Positions 45,554-56,800 of a stretch of DNA of 64,000 nt are shown one piece after another (the stretch's first letter is position 1; every line of letters starts with the position of its first letter). Origin of the DNA: Oscheius tipulae (Eukaryota > Nematoda > Chromadorea > Rhabditida > Rhabditidae); NCBI GenBank assembly GCA_037178975.1, contig JASJZH010000003.1:8680001-8744000 (forward strand), read 5' to 3'. Position numbers and translations under genes: made by a program. The notes beneath the pieces were generated by a model, which saw only the letters and a program-made list of their open reading frames with translations, had not been told where the DNA came from and made no database searches.

Positions 45554-47366
45554 TTATATGTAGCCGTAGCCGGCGAGACCCGAATTTTGTGGTGCTGTAG
45601 CTTGGGGACTTGCTGAAAAATGAGGCTCTGGATGAAAAAATAAGGTCAGGCACCTGTTATTTGGTCGTGTGGTCGTTTTCTGCTCTCTTGGGGCTCTAAA
45701 AATTGGGTATTTGATCCGAAAAAATGGGGAAAAAACGAACGCTGGAGACTGGCGCCGCCGGACAACATCGATGGCATTGTGGAGAAAAGACGCGACTGGA
45801 CGATGGTCACATTCTGCGTGGGACAGTGGATTCCATAGACTTTTTTGGCCTGAAAATTGCATATGTTTTACGAACTTTTTCTAGGGAACTTTTCAATCAA
45901 ACGAGAGCAATGTGTCTAGGGCCACGTAAGCCTAGGCACTTGGCATTTTTGGGTCCTCCGGTTCGGTCAGAACACCATATTAGGTCGGCTTTCTGTCAAC
46001 TGGGTTCGGTTTGGCACTTCAATTACAGGTGGAATAATCTCTTGTTTTAAAAATCTCCAAAAAAGGCATTTTCGGCAATGGTCGACCGATCTCGGCCGAG
46101 GCAAGTATTGGTAGAGAGAGAATTCGCGCTGCCCGGGCAAAAATCACCACATTTTGTCAAACCCAGAAGGTAGAGGATCGCGCAAATCGCGTGAAACACA
46201 AAAAGGGAGACCTTTTCAAGGAGGAGAGGGGGTCGAACAAATTTTTTTGCACCGCAGAGATCCACTTGACCCCTCATTTGGGTCTAAGTCGACAAGCTTT
46301 CGGCATGTTTTGCCATTAAACAGTAGTGGGCCGGGCTACCTTAAGCGAGCCTTAGGCGCTTGCATTTTATTTCCATATATTAGCCACTTATCTAAATTCA
46401 AGAACCCCCGTGAAAATACAGTGCTTTGCTCAGTCGGTTAGCGCTCTGACTACAAAACTAAAGGTGATTCAGACGTCAGAGGGGGCTTCGAATCAGTATA
46501 CTACGATATTTTGTCGTCAAACTGTCAAATCACAGACTATTCGATGATTCCCAGCCTGTAATAAACTTGCGACCATATTTGGCATTTTCTTTCTACAAAG
46601 TTTCCATAGAAAGAGGCGAAACCCCTCCTTTTTCCCCCCTCCTCCCCCCCTCAAAGAAAAAAAAAGTGCTCACCTGGGCTTTAGCTGCCTGCAGCTCTCG
46701 TTCCCGTTGTTCAGCGAGTTTCACCTCTTCTCTCGAGACGGCCCTTCTCACGACGACCTGTCTTCCCTGGACACAATGTGATCGTGCCACACAGACATCA
46801 ACAGGCTCGTAACTGGTGAAGTAGACGATGCAGTAGTGTGCCTCACCAATCCCGTTTTCCTGTAATTTTTCGCTGAACAGCCGGAGAGCAAAATAACCTA
46901 CTCGATCAATTTCTATTGAAGAAATTTGCCCAAATTGCGAAAAAGTTTGATGGATGTCCATTTCGCTGACTCCGCGCAGTCCAATGAGCGAAATGAAGAG
47001 CTTTTTTGAGCGGGGGACCTTGAAATTTGAGGTCTCCTGGGTCTAAATAGAATTCTTTGATGAAAAAACTACCCAAAGTTACCTGAACATCGCTAAAAAC
47101 ATTGACGGCCTTGTCCTGAACCCGATGAGACGTCAACTGCAAACATTTTCGAGCCGACTGCTCATCGGAGAAGCTTATGAAGGCAAATCCTCGACTCTCA
47201 CCTGTAATTTAGAGTGTCCGGACATGGAAAATGACCAGGAAATACCTGTATTTGCGTCCGTTTTTAACTTGCATTCGGATAGCTGCCCGAATCGGCTGAA
47301 ATATTCGCGGAGATCGGCCTCGGTAAGGCGGAAGCCTATGTTGGTGACGCAGAGCCTGCTGGTCAT
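45554..47366 (-). CDS. Tandem-RRM RNA-binding protein (hnRNP A/B-like)
   Basis: Six exons, minus strand: 47366-47246, 47201-47083, 47042-46902, 46859-46674, 45849-45741 and 45627-45554; 249 aa, phases consistent. RRM1 (about 1-80) has RNP2 LCVTNI and RNP1 RGFAFISF. RRM2 (about 94-172) has RNP2 KLFISLIG and a weaker RNP1-like HYCIVYF. A charged helix (KLAEQRERELQAAKAQ) and a short Gly/Ser/Pro/Gln tail ending GYGYI follow. Two adjacent RRMs plus a low-complexity tail fit hnRNP A/B or DAZAP1-type proteins acting in splicing or mRNA control. I cannot assign the orthologue. Introns 1 and 3 are 44 and 42 nt. The gene starts 585 bp from Bre1 in divergent orientation. The region 46422-46500 of intron 4 holds a SINE. 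Confidence 0.82.
46422..46500 (+). repeat. tRNA-derived SINE, degenerate
   Basis: The A-box TTTGCTCAGTCGGTTAGCG and CTCTGACTACAAAACTA are followed by GGCTTCGAATC. It is antisense within the 820-nt intron of the RRM gene. Confidence 0.6.
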
Positions 47367-47950
47367 CTTAATTTAGCTAAATTTAGAGCGGAAATGAGGA
47401 GAAATTGAGGAAAAAAAATGAAGAAAATTCCGAAATAAAGAAGTTCGAATTGGGGCGCACTTACAGTAAGTCAGGTTTTGAAAAACTGCCGCGTTTTTTA
47501 AGGAAACTGTCAAAATTATTGTCACTTTCACCTCCGCTATTTCTCGCCATCTTCCCGCATTTTTCTACCAAACTTTTCCTCATTTTGTCACAAAAAAGGA
47601 GAGAAATGTGTCCGAGAAATGTTGGCAAGGGCTCTCACGCGGAATAAGCTACGGTAGCCATTCCTGAACAGTAGAATGGAAGATTTTGACTTTCGAACTG
47701 TTCTAGCCTGTCTTTGCTGCTCCTTCCCTGTTTTCCTTCATGATTTCTTGCTCCTTATGTGAATAAAGTCTGAAGAAGTCGAAACGGAACCGAAATACAA
47801 AGAAAGTCTGAGGGAAACCCTACAAAATCTGTCCCCTCAGCCCCGACCACGTTCAGATAGTTCTAGCTCTCTTAAAAGCCTCCGAAATCTCTTTTCTCTT
47901 TTACTTTTCATTAAAAGAGCAAATTTGTCGAATTTAGGACGTCAAAACGA
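47367..47950. promoter_or_regulatory. Divergent intergenic promoter region (RRM gene / Bre1)
   Basis: The two genes start 585 bp apart in opposite directions, so this AT-rich block should contain both promoters. Acceptor-like AAATTTAG sites lie next to each ATG (47379-47385 in antisense, and GAATTTAG at 47931-47938). I see no clear TATA or other motif. Confidence 0.45.
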
Positions 47951-50900
47951 ATGAAACGTTCCTCTCCGACGGGGTCCGAGGACTCGCAGCCCGATGCGGA
48001 GGATATTGAAACCAAACGGAAGAAACTATGCGAGTTTGAGTCCGTCAGGCTCCCCGCCGTGGCCGGAGTGGTAAGTTTTAAAATATTACTGGAGAAAAAT
48101 GCTGGGATATAAGGGAAATCTTGGTAAACGCCCAAACAAAGCCTACCGACTGGTCATAGTGACTCTCGAGACATGTTTCAGCTCGCTTAGTCGGCAAAAA
48201 GCACAAATTTACCGTTAGGTCGTTTCAAAATCCCCCAAATCCGGCAAAACGCTTAGCAAGCGGCTTATGGAGGCTATCTGTGACATTATAGCGACACTCA
48301 GTAGTTTCTTTTGGTCATTTACTACCTGCGAATTGGATTGGATGAGAAAAGACCCGAAATTTTGTTGAATTAACCAAAAAAACCGGCAGTAAATAGCTGT
48401 AAGCAGTCTATAGAACGTTTTTCGGGTACGAATAAACTATTCTTGGAATGAAAAAGCCAGAAAATAGAAGATAGGTACTGCAATAGCTATATCCTCAATT
48501 TCAGAATGATATCGATGAGAAGAAGAGCCGTGTTCAAGTCTACAAGCTGTCCGAGACCCTTCGCTTCAAGGATAAGGTATTTTTTCCAGTATTCTCTAGG
48601 ATTCTCGAGCGCCAAAATTGTCTGAAATCTGTTTTTATCCAGAAACTTCCTATTAATGCTGTGTCAACCTTTCACATTGTTTCAGAACCGAATACGAGAC
48701 ATTTTGGAGCGAAAAATGCGCAAAACTTGTCGCTAAAAGTATGCCAGACTGCGCACCAACTCTTGCAGCCCACTGTTACGCAAGTTTCCGTGACCCTGCG
48801 ACATTTAGCAAGTTGCTGCGCAGTCTGATACGCTTGTAGAAAACGTTTTCAGAGTTGGTACGCAGTGTGATACGCTGAAATTGTTTTAGGTAACGTTACC
48901 GGAATTTGAGCGCAGTTCGAGACTCATTTCACCATTTTAACACCAAAATCTTCCAGATAATCGCTCAAAAAGACCGCGAACTGGAGCAGCTGCGCCAGCG
49001 TCAGTACACGGACGAGAACACCAGCTACCAGATCAATCGCTGGTGGAACAGTCTCGACGAGCAGCTCAGGAACATCGTCCTACGTGGCTCCAATCCCTCT
49101 GACGTCAATCAGCTTCTCGAGACGAATGGCGACGCTTCTAGCAGCTTCCTCGAGGAAATTGTCCAGATGAACGAAGAGGAACGGCAGAATGTGTACAAGG
49201 AGCGCGTTAACACCAGCGTCCGCCACGTCCAACAGATCGTACAGGCAAACGCTCAAAGAACGGAGCAATTGAAGTCCTTTATGGGCAAGATGAACGCGTT
49301 CATGAGTGGTAAGTTTGTTGTTTATAGGGTTAACAGTCGGGGAAATCATTCCGGGACAGATTCTTTTCGCTTCAAAATTCTCTGTATCCGTTGCAGGAGC
49401 CGGGGATGCCAGTCAACATCCGTAAACCGCTCGTAATAGCATTCTGGATCGGTTTTTGAATCTTGGAAACCTCCAAAATCTTTCAAACTCTGTAGCGTAT
49501 TTAGAGTTTTCCGTAGTCTCGTAGCTCGAAAATTGAAAAGTGCATACAACTGTTTTTTTATCGAAAATTTTCCAGAAAAGGGCAGCAGAGAGGACACGAT
49601 GAACGAGCTCGTCCATCAGAATGCCCTCCTCACGGATGAGAATGCTCGTCTCACGAAGGACTGCAACAAGATGCATCAAAAATACTCCGAATGCAAATCG
49701 AGGGTATTTTCCCAATTTTCCCGCCAAAAAACGACCAAATTTAGCTGCGCGAAGAGACGGACAAGGTGACGATTCTGCAGACGAAGGTGGAGGAGCAGAC
49801 AAAAGATCTAAATGACCTGAAACATGATCTGGACAAGGCGAATCGGATGGTTAACAAGCTTGATTTCAAGCTGTGGAGCGAGATTCGGGAGAGAAGAAGC
49901 AAGGTGGCCTCGATTAGTGAGCCCACGGGGGCAGCTGCAACCACCTCGAAAATCAACGGGACGACAGATTATCCGGGAGAGCTCCTAGTGGACAATGAGG
50001 CCAATGGCTGCAGCTCAAAGCAGGTTGGTAAAACTGTCTCTCTCTCTCAGTTTTTGTTTTACAAAATACCAAAACTGCTGTAACTGCCACCACTTTTTGG
50101 AAAAATTATTTGATCAAAAACAAGGACGGCTTATGGACTTCAATTAAAGACGGCCAATCCAGCACGATTCTGATCGAAAAACTATTTTTTAGCCCAAAAA
50201 AAAACCATTATAAGTCTTAATTCCGCTATTTTCCAGGTAGAAGAACTCCGTTCCGAGGTCGAATCCGCCACCGAGCTTGCCTCCTCCCGCCTAAACGAGA
50301 TCAACGAACTGCACGAGCGGCTGCGCAAAAAAAGCGAGGAACTTGAACTCATCCGGTTACGGGTTCGTTTACTCCTTAATTTATGGTTTAAAATGACGAA
50401 ATTTAAAGATTGGCAGCCAGTCCGAGGATCAAGATTCGGCTCTTACGAAAGAACTGCGCATGTTTCTCACGATGGCCATCGAGGAGCTGCAGAAAAAGAC
50501 GTAACTTTTGAATATCTCGTCCAATTTTAGATTTAAATTTAGAACCCACGAAGTGAGCCTAATTGAGGAGACCGATCTGATCAGGGTGGAGCTCGGAAAC
50601 TGCGAGGATTCCCTCAAGGCCCATTATGACCGAGCGGTGGCGGTATTCCAGGAGATGAATTCGAGTCTGGAGACGGAAAATGAGGAGCTGAGGGAGGAGG
50701 TGGATAGGCTGGTTCATGAGCTCGAGGAGAATAGGATCACTCTCATCAATGCTGTGGGTTTTTTGGGCCTATTTTTCTTGCAATTTTGAAGAAAAAATTA
50801 GTGTTTTTTAAGGAGAATATAGCTTCATTTGTACCTTATAAATGACTATATTGTCCATTCTGTCTCTGCTCGGAATGATGATAATTCTTTTCAGGGAGTC

Positions 50901-53224
50901 CCCGAGCACAAGGACATTCGCACCCTCAGGGAATCCTACAAGGCCCAGATCAACCAGCTCAAATCCGAGGCACTGAGAATGCGCAAAAAGTGGAAGGAAT
51001 CTGTGAATGCTCTCCTCAAGAACAGCAAGGAACTTGATGTGGAGAGAAAGAAAAATGAGAACTTTTTCCTCGTGCCCCTCGTCGCAATGGACGATCTCCC
51101 GGAGGACGGGATTGACAGGTTTTTTCTTTGATTTTACTGCTAAAAATGACCAACTTTCAGCGCCAACCAAGAGCGTTTTATGCAGCTGAAGAAGGAGAAT
51201 TTGGGTCTCCGAGCCGAAATCCAAAGGCTCAGGGAGCTAGATGATACGACGCGAAAAATTATTTTCGAGGCCGAATTCAAGGAAAAATTGGCCGAGAAGG
51301 ACATGAAAATTCACCATCTGAATGGACAGATTGACTCCCTGAGCCAGGGCGATGAATCGATCACGCAGGAGATGGAAAGCATTGGACAGGTACGGGGGCT
51401 TTTATTATACTATTTCACCATTTGGGTAGAGAGGTTCATCGGAGTTTGAGAAAAAGGAGAACGAATATTCTGGAACCGAGATAAACGAATCTGTCATTTT
51501 TTTGAACAGAGATCGGAAAGCTGGCTATTTTAGAGCTCAAAAACTTTGAAAACAGGAAGATGTAGATACTTTCGGATCGCATATTCTGCAGTCAGATCGA
51601 AGCTGAAAACATTACATTCCCGAAAATGAGGAAAATCACGGAGAATGATGCGAGATGAATAGATATTCCAACCAAGGCGTTAAGAAATTTTGAGCAGAGA
51701 TGCAAATCAGATACTGAACATTTTTATCGAGAAAATATGGAAAAAAAAACAATTTTTAGCCACCAAAATAGTTAGGTTTCCGAAAATAGAAACCGTTTCA
51801 TGGTTTTCTGTGAGTTAGGAGTCCATTTCGGATTAGAAAAGTTGATTCGTTGCCTACGATCTTTCGTGAACGTGTAATCATCAAATCTTTGTTGGAAAAG
51901 AGAACATTAGTTGCGATCTTCCTGTTTTCTCATAAAAAAAATGCACGGTTTACAGGCTCTAGAGGACTTGCAAGAGCAGAACGCCGATCTGATTCGTCGC
52001 TCCGGGCATCACGAGGAGGAGCGGATGAAAATGATGGGCGACAAGATTGCCAGCAAGCAGCTCGAGACCAAGTTAAAGGAGGAAACGGTTCGTTTTTTTT
52101 TCCTTATCCTAGCTAGGTTATTGCCTGAAAAAGGATTTTTACATGGAAAATTCAGGAACGTCTTTAAAAGGGTCATTATCGCATACGTTTGATCAAAAAA
52201 TTTTATGCTCACGCGCTAAATTTTAACATGGGCGCGTTTTTTTTTGCTGTTTATAAAGGCTCAAAACCCCCCCTCAAATTGCAGGCTCAATGGGAGACCA
52301 AGGCCGAGCAGTACAAGCATCAGGTCCATTGCACGCAGCTCGAGCGCCAGTACTTTGAGGAAGCCTACAAGGCCTACAACACGCTCGTTAATTGTCGCTC
52401 CCGGGAGGCTGCCCTTGTTCGGTAAGTTTTCTGTCATTTTATAGCAAAGAAAAACCATCAAAATTGCAGTTCCACAGTCGAAATTCTACGCAAGCAGACG
52501 CTGGAAAAGGCCGTCGAACTGAGCCAGGTCAAAAACGACAAGGAGAAGCTCGCTGCGCAGGTCAAATCCGTGCAGGACACGATTTTGTCGAAGAATCGTC
52601 AATACGACACCCTCGCGCAGAAACTCCGCCGTCTCGAAGAAGAAAACAACTTGGCGAGGAAGCAACTTGACAGGTTTGTTTTTAGCCTAAAATTTGGATT
52701 TTCGCGTAGTTTTGACCTCGGTTTGAAATTGAGTTTTGCGCGGGAAGCTCTAAAAACCCAACTCTTATTTTTTTTTCTGTATTTTTGCTGCTTCAAACCT
52801 ATTTTGGCGAATTCTAAGTGTGTTTAATCGACTCGTCTTGGGATGATTTTTGGGAAGAGTCCCTTGCGGAAAGTTCGTAACGAGACCCCGATTGGAAAAG
52901 CGCGCGGTTTTTTTACTTTGATTATGCGGTTTTCCTGAAACATTTCCCCTCTCATTCTACGCTAAAAATTGTACTTTTAGGGCAAAACTGAGCGAAAAAC
53001 TCGGTAGCACGGATGCGGTGATGAGCGAGGAGAACCGGCAGCTTAAGGAGGCTCTGACGTGTCCCTCGTGCAAGGTCAACCGGAAGGATGCCATCCTGAC
53101 CAAGTGCTTCCACGTCTTCTGCATGGACTGCTTGAAAACTAGATACGAGACCAGGCAGAGAAAGTGTCCCAAGTGCAATGCGGGCTTCGGTGCTAACGAC
53201 TTCCAACGGGCTTATATCGGATAA
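47951..53224 (+). CDS. rfp-1: Bre1/RNF20-40 E3 ubiquitin ligase (histone H2B)
   Basis: Fourteen exons join in phase: 47951-48070, 48505-48576, 48957-49308, 49576-49703, 49745-50023, 50237-50362, 50409-50500, 50543-50753, 50895-51118, 51161-51389, 51956-52087, 52285-52421, 52470-52673 and 52981-53224; 849 aa, near the known worm RFP-1 size. It monoubiquitinates H2B with an E2 of the UBC-1/Rad6 type. An N-terminal basic stretch (SETKRKKL region) leads into a nearly continuous coiled coil (about 45-780). The C-terminal RING has Cys at 796, 799, 811, 816, 819, 831 and 834 with His 813. The block KCFHVFCMDCLKTRYETRQR and the end FGANDFQRAYIG are Bre1 hallmarks. Several introns are 41-46 nt. Intron 2 has a foldback. 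Confidence 0.94.
48735..48870. repeat. Foldback related to the GCGCACCAACTC family
   Basis: GTATGCCAGACTGCGCACCAACTCT and the inverse of AGAGTTGGTACGCAGTGTG pair over about 24 bp. It shares TGCGCACCAACTC with the element at 5504-5612. An extra inner GCGCAGTCTGATACGC repeats the arm. It lies in Bre1 intron 2. Confidence 0.65.
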
Positions 53225-53882
53225 TTGTGAGTTTTTGGAAGGGATTCTTGTAACATTTACAGTAAAAAAAACGGAAACTGGTTTGGAAATCCTAAATTTT
53301 ATCTACGGGTCAAATGGAGGCCATTTTGCTTACAAAACATGTCATTTTCCTCTATAAAACCTCCTATAAAAGAGTCAATAACTCTTTAAATCGCTTTTTT
53401 TTTTTAGTGACTACGGTTCGCTCTCCCTTCTCATCATCTCCACTTCGCTTCTTCTCTTACACACAAACACACTTCCACTTCTCTGCATACGGTGTACTCT
53501 CAGGTTGTCCATACCCCCCCATTTTTTTCGTATTTATTTTCGCGTGATCCATGTCTTTCCCGCTCATTTTTCATTCAAAAATTTATATTAAAAACGTAGA
53601 TCCCGGTCCGATATTAGAATCTCTCTCTCTCTCCTTGTAAAAGCTCCCCTGTTTTTGGATCTCAAAAATGTCAATTTTCGACATAAAAAATACTACTATA
53701 TACCCCCTCCCCTTTCTAAAACCCGTGTTATATGGTTACTCTTTGACTCACTCTCATTCTCCTTAACCTACGGTTCTATATAAATTTATTTCACTACATT
53801 TAGTTTTATATATATATATTTAATATATGGACGGCTTAAAGCACTACTTAATAGACAAATCTGATCGCTTGAATTGGCAGAT
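53225..53882. other. Convergent intergenic, Bre1 to thioredoxin-like gene
   Basis: This is AT- and CT-rich 3' flank. A TATATATATTTAATATATGG stretch lies near 53808-53828. No gene is seen. Confidence 0.5.
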
Positions 53883-56800
53883 TTAAAGCTCCTCGTGGTG
53901 GGCGGCGCCTCCTCCTGACATGAAAGGACAGCCGCCGGTTGCGGGAGCAGCCACGTCTGGATGGTCTTCTCGGGTCTGAAAGTGATCTTATTAGGAAAAA
54001 AAGGCGGGAAAATAACCTCTTGGAAGAGGGATTGGTCCGGGAGGAGCATGATCTCCTGCTTGCCGAAGGCGTCATCGGCGCTAGCGATTTGGAGAAGACG
54101 AAGAGGGTGGATCTCGGAGCGGGAGAGCAGGACTAAAATGGAAGATTTACGATGAAAACTTTTAGTGCTTCGTTGGACCGATACAATATGGGAAAGATTG
54201 CAGGCAGCTGGCCAGGTTTGTGATCCCTGTTACGAGAGTACTCTGCTGGTGGGAAAGACAGTATGGGGGAGAAGTTGTTTTAGTTATTGAGATGGCATGG
54301 GAGGAAATTTGTCTAGGTACAGGGAAGAATTTATAGAGAAACTGAGACGGGTAAGAACTTTGTCTAGATTCTGACATGTGTGAGAAGGTATAGGTATGTC
54401 GAAATGGTTTTCTGAGAGAGTATGGGAGAATCGCACTTTCACTCTCTTCTGAAGCTTTTATTCCTTCTCTTTGCCACTTTCTCATATAGGCCCATCCCTA
54501 ACAATTAGTCTCTGAGATTGTCTGCTACGCAACTGGTAAGGGCCTAGGTACCTAACTTTATGTGAATCGCAATATTTCACAGCTTGTTTGGTCTCATTTT
54601 GAAGTTCTCATGATGAAAAAGACGATGGAATAATTTTCTAGAGCATATAAACGAAATTTGGTAACGCGTCAACGTCAGCGAGCTGAACGCTTGAACTTTC
54701 ATTATAGAATCCGCTGTCGCTACTTTTGAACCAAACTTTGATTCAAACGTGTTTGATAAAAATTTTATACAAAGTACCTTGAGACTCGGTCCCTTTTAGC
54801 CATTTAGAGAGTTTCTCAATAGACTCAGGTAGCTGTGTCCAAGAGGCGTGGTCCTTGTTGAAGAGGATAGCCATTGGTTCGACTGATTCAAGCTTCAGAG
54901 TCTCGGCGACTTTGACAGGACTGGAAGGTTACAAACAAGAAAAAGAAGAGTTTACCTGTTGTTCTTGACTACCAGAACATGCTTTCTGATCTCTTCTGAG
55001 GAAGCAGCCTTTTCAACAAAAGAGTCTTCCGCACCTTCCAGAAGAAGGATGGGTCTTGGTTGATGGAACACGGCGTCGGTGGAGAAGCCGTGACTTATGT
55101 CAATCTGGAAGAGTCTCTGTCTGTTTCTGTCTTTTTCTTCGTCGCTGTCACTATGTCTCTCCCTCTGTCTTGAACAGAGGAAGCCGTTAACCTGAGCGAC
55201 TACCAAGAAATATGGCAGATCTGTGAGAGTGAGGCGAAGGAATGAGATTACTTTCAGAATACCCGAAGGAGAGGATTGGTTGCTGCTTCCCGTCAACTAC
55301 AATGCTCGACATAGTAGTCATGTCACTATCTTCTGGCCATTATCACTGTCTCTTTGTCTTTCTAACCCTGTATCTATCTCTGTCTCACTGTCGGTCTCTC
55401 CGGACTCTCTCTGTATCTGCCTCTCTGTCTCCCTGTCTATTTCTCTCTGATTCCGTCTGTTTGTTTGTGTCTCTCTGTCTTTCTGTCCCTCTGTCTCTCT
55501 GCCTGTGACTGTCTTTGCTCCATAACAATTTCAGCTAAACTCACCACCGACGGTTCAGAAGATGTAGAAATGAATTGGATGAGCGAGGCCGGGTCGAAAC
55601 GACCTTCATAGTCGACCCTCTTTCTCTTTTCCATTGGACGGAAAGTTGCAACAGCGTCAGCAGACCTTCAAAAGACACGTTCAGGAGAGACAGACTGAGG
55701 ATATACCCCTTCTTGATCCTGTAAGTCAGAGCATAACGTCCTATTAGTCTCTCAGCAGCAATCTTGTAGTGCTTGAAGGAGGCTGAGCCCTCATTGTCGA
55801 AAGTAGCTACTGTCACGGCGGGGAAAACAGTTTCCAGAAGGCTTCCTGAAGACTACGGTCCCATAAAATAAAGAATGGGTACCTTTCTTAGCAGTAGCCA
55901 CTTCAGTTTCGTCTTCTAGACGCACCAGAGGACCATTGAGGGACAGTCGAATCCAGTTGTCGTAGTACTCGTCATCTCCTAAGAGGTCAGTCGAGGCAGC
56001 ATTCTCCCCATCCCTGAACATGAAATTGAGACGAAAAACTAAAAAAGGACCTACCTGTAGGCCACAACGGTTCTGAAGTCTCTTGGTCCGAGACCAGTAC
56101 AGAAACTGGAGTGTAGGTGGCATTCCACGTGAGCCAGGAGGACACCGGTTTGGCCGAAATTGATAGAGAGACGGGAGAAAATGTTGAAGACGTGGACAGA
56201 GACAGAGTCGGCTGGAAGATTGAGAGTAGAGACAGAGTGAGGGAGAGAGATAGAGATTCTGAGAGACAGGGAGATTGATATACAGAAAGACAGAGACAGA
56301 GAGATAGTTACTGACTATTGCTCCAGAAGAGTACAGCCAGCTTGGAGTGTTTCTTCAGAGCCTCCTCAAACTGTTCCTGACCAGAAAAGACGGTCAGTTT
56401 GCTCCCAGTGACAGTTTCCAATCCCTCCGTGCTCCTGAACTGTCTCTGTCGCTGTCTCTCAGAGTGCAAACCTGAGTTCCAAGACCTTGGCCTCAAAGAG
56501 GTTCAATTCCAGTGGACTCTTCCTAGGGACATGGACCGTCGGTTTGGCATTGAGATTCTGTATCTCCTTGACAGACAATCGTCTCACAAAACCTATTTCC
56601 TTTTCGGCTTCTTTTGAAGCATAGACTGTTAGCGGATTGGTCGAATGTCTTGATAGAGCACTGAAATCTTTTGTGTATTTTGGAGCAACTTCCCCGATTG
56701 TTGCGTCGTCTTCGCGTGTTTTAAAACGACTCTAATTGGGTCGGGGTCCCCGACCAAAACGAGCCATGTCCGGTAGCCGATTCTGATGTCACTATATCCC

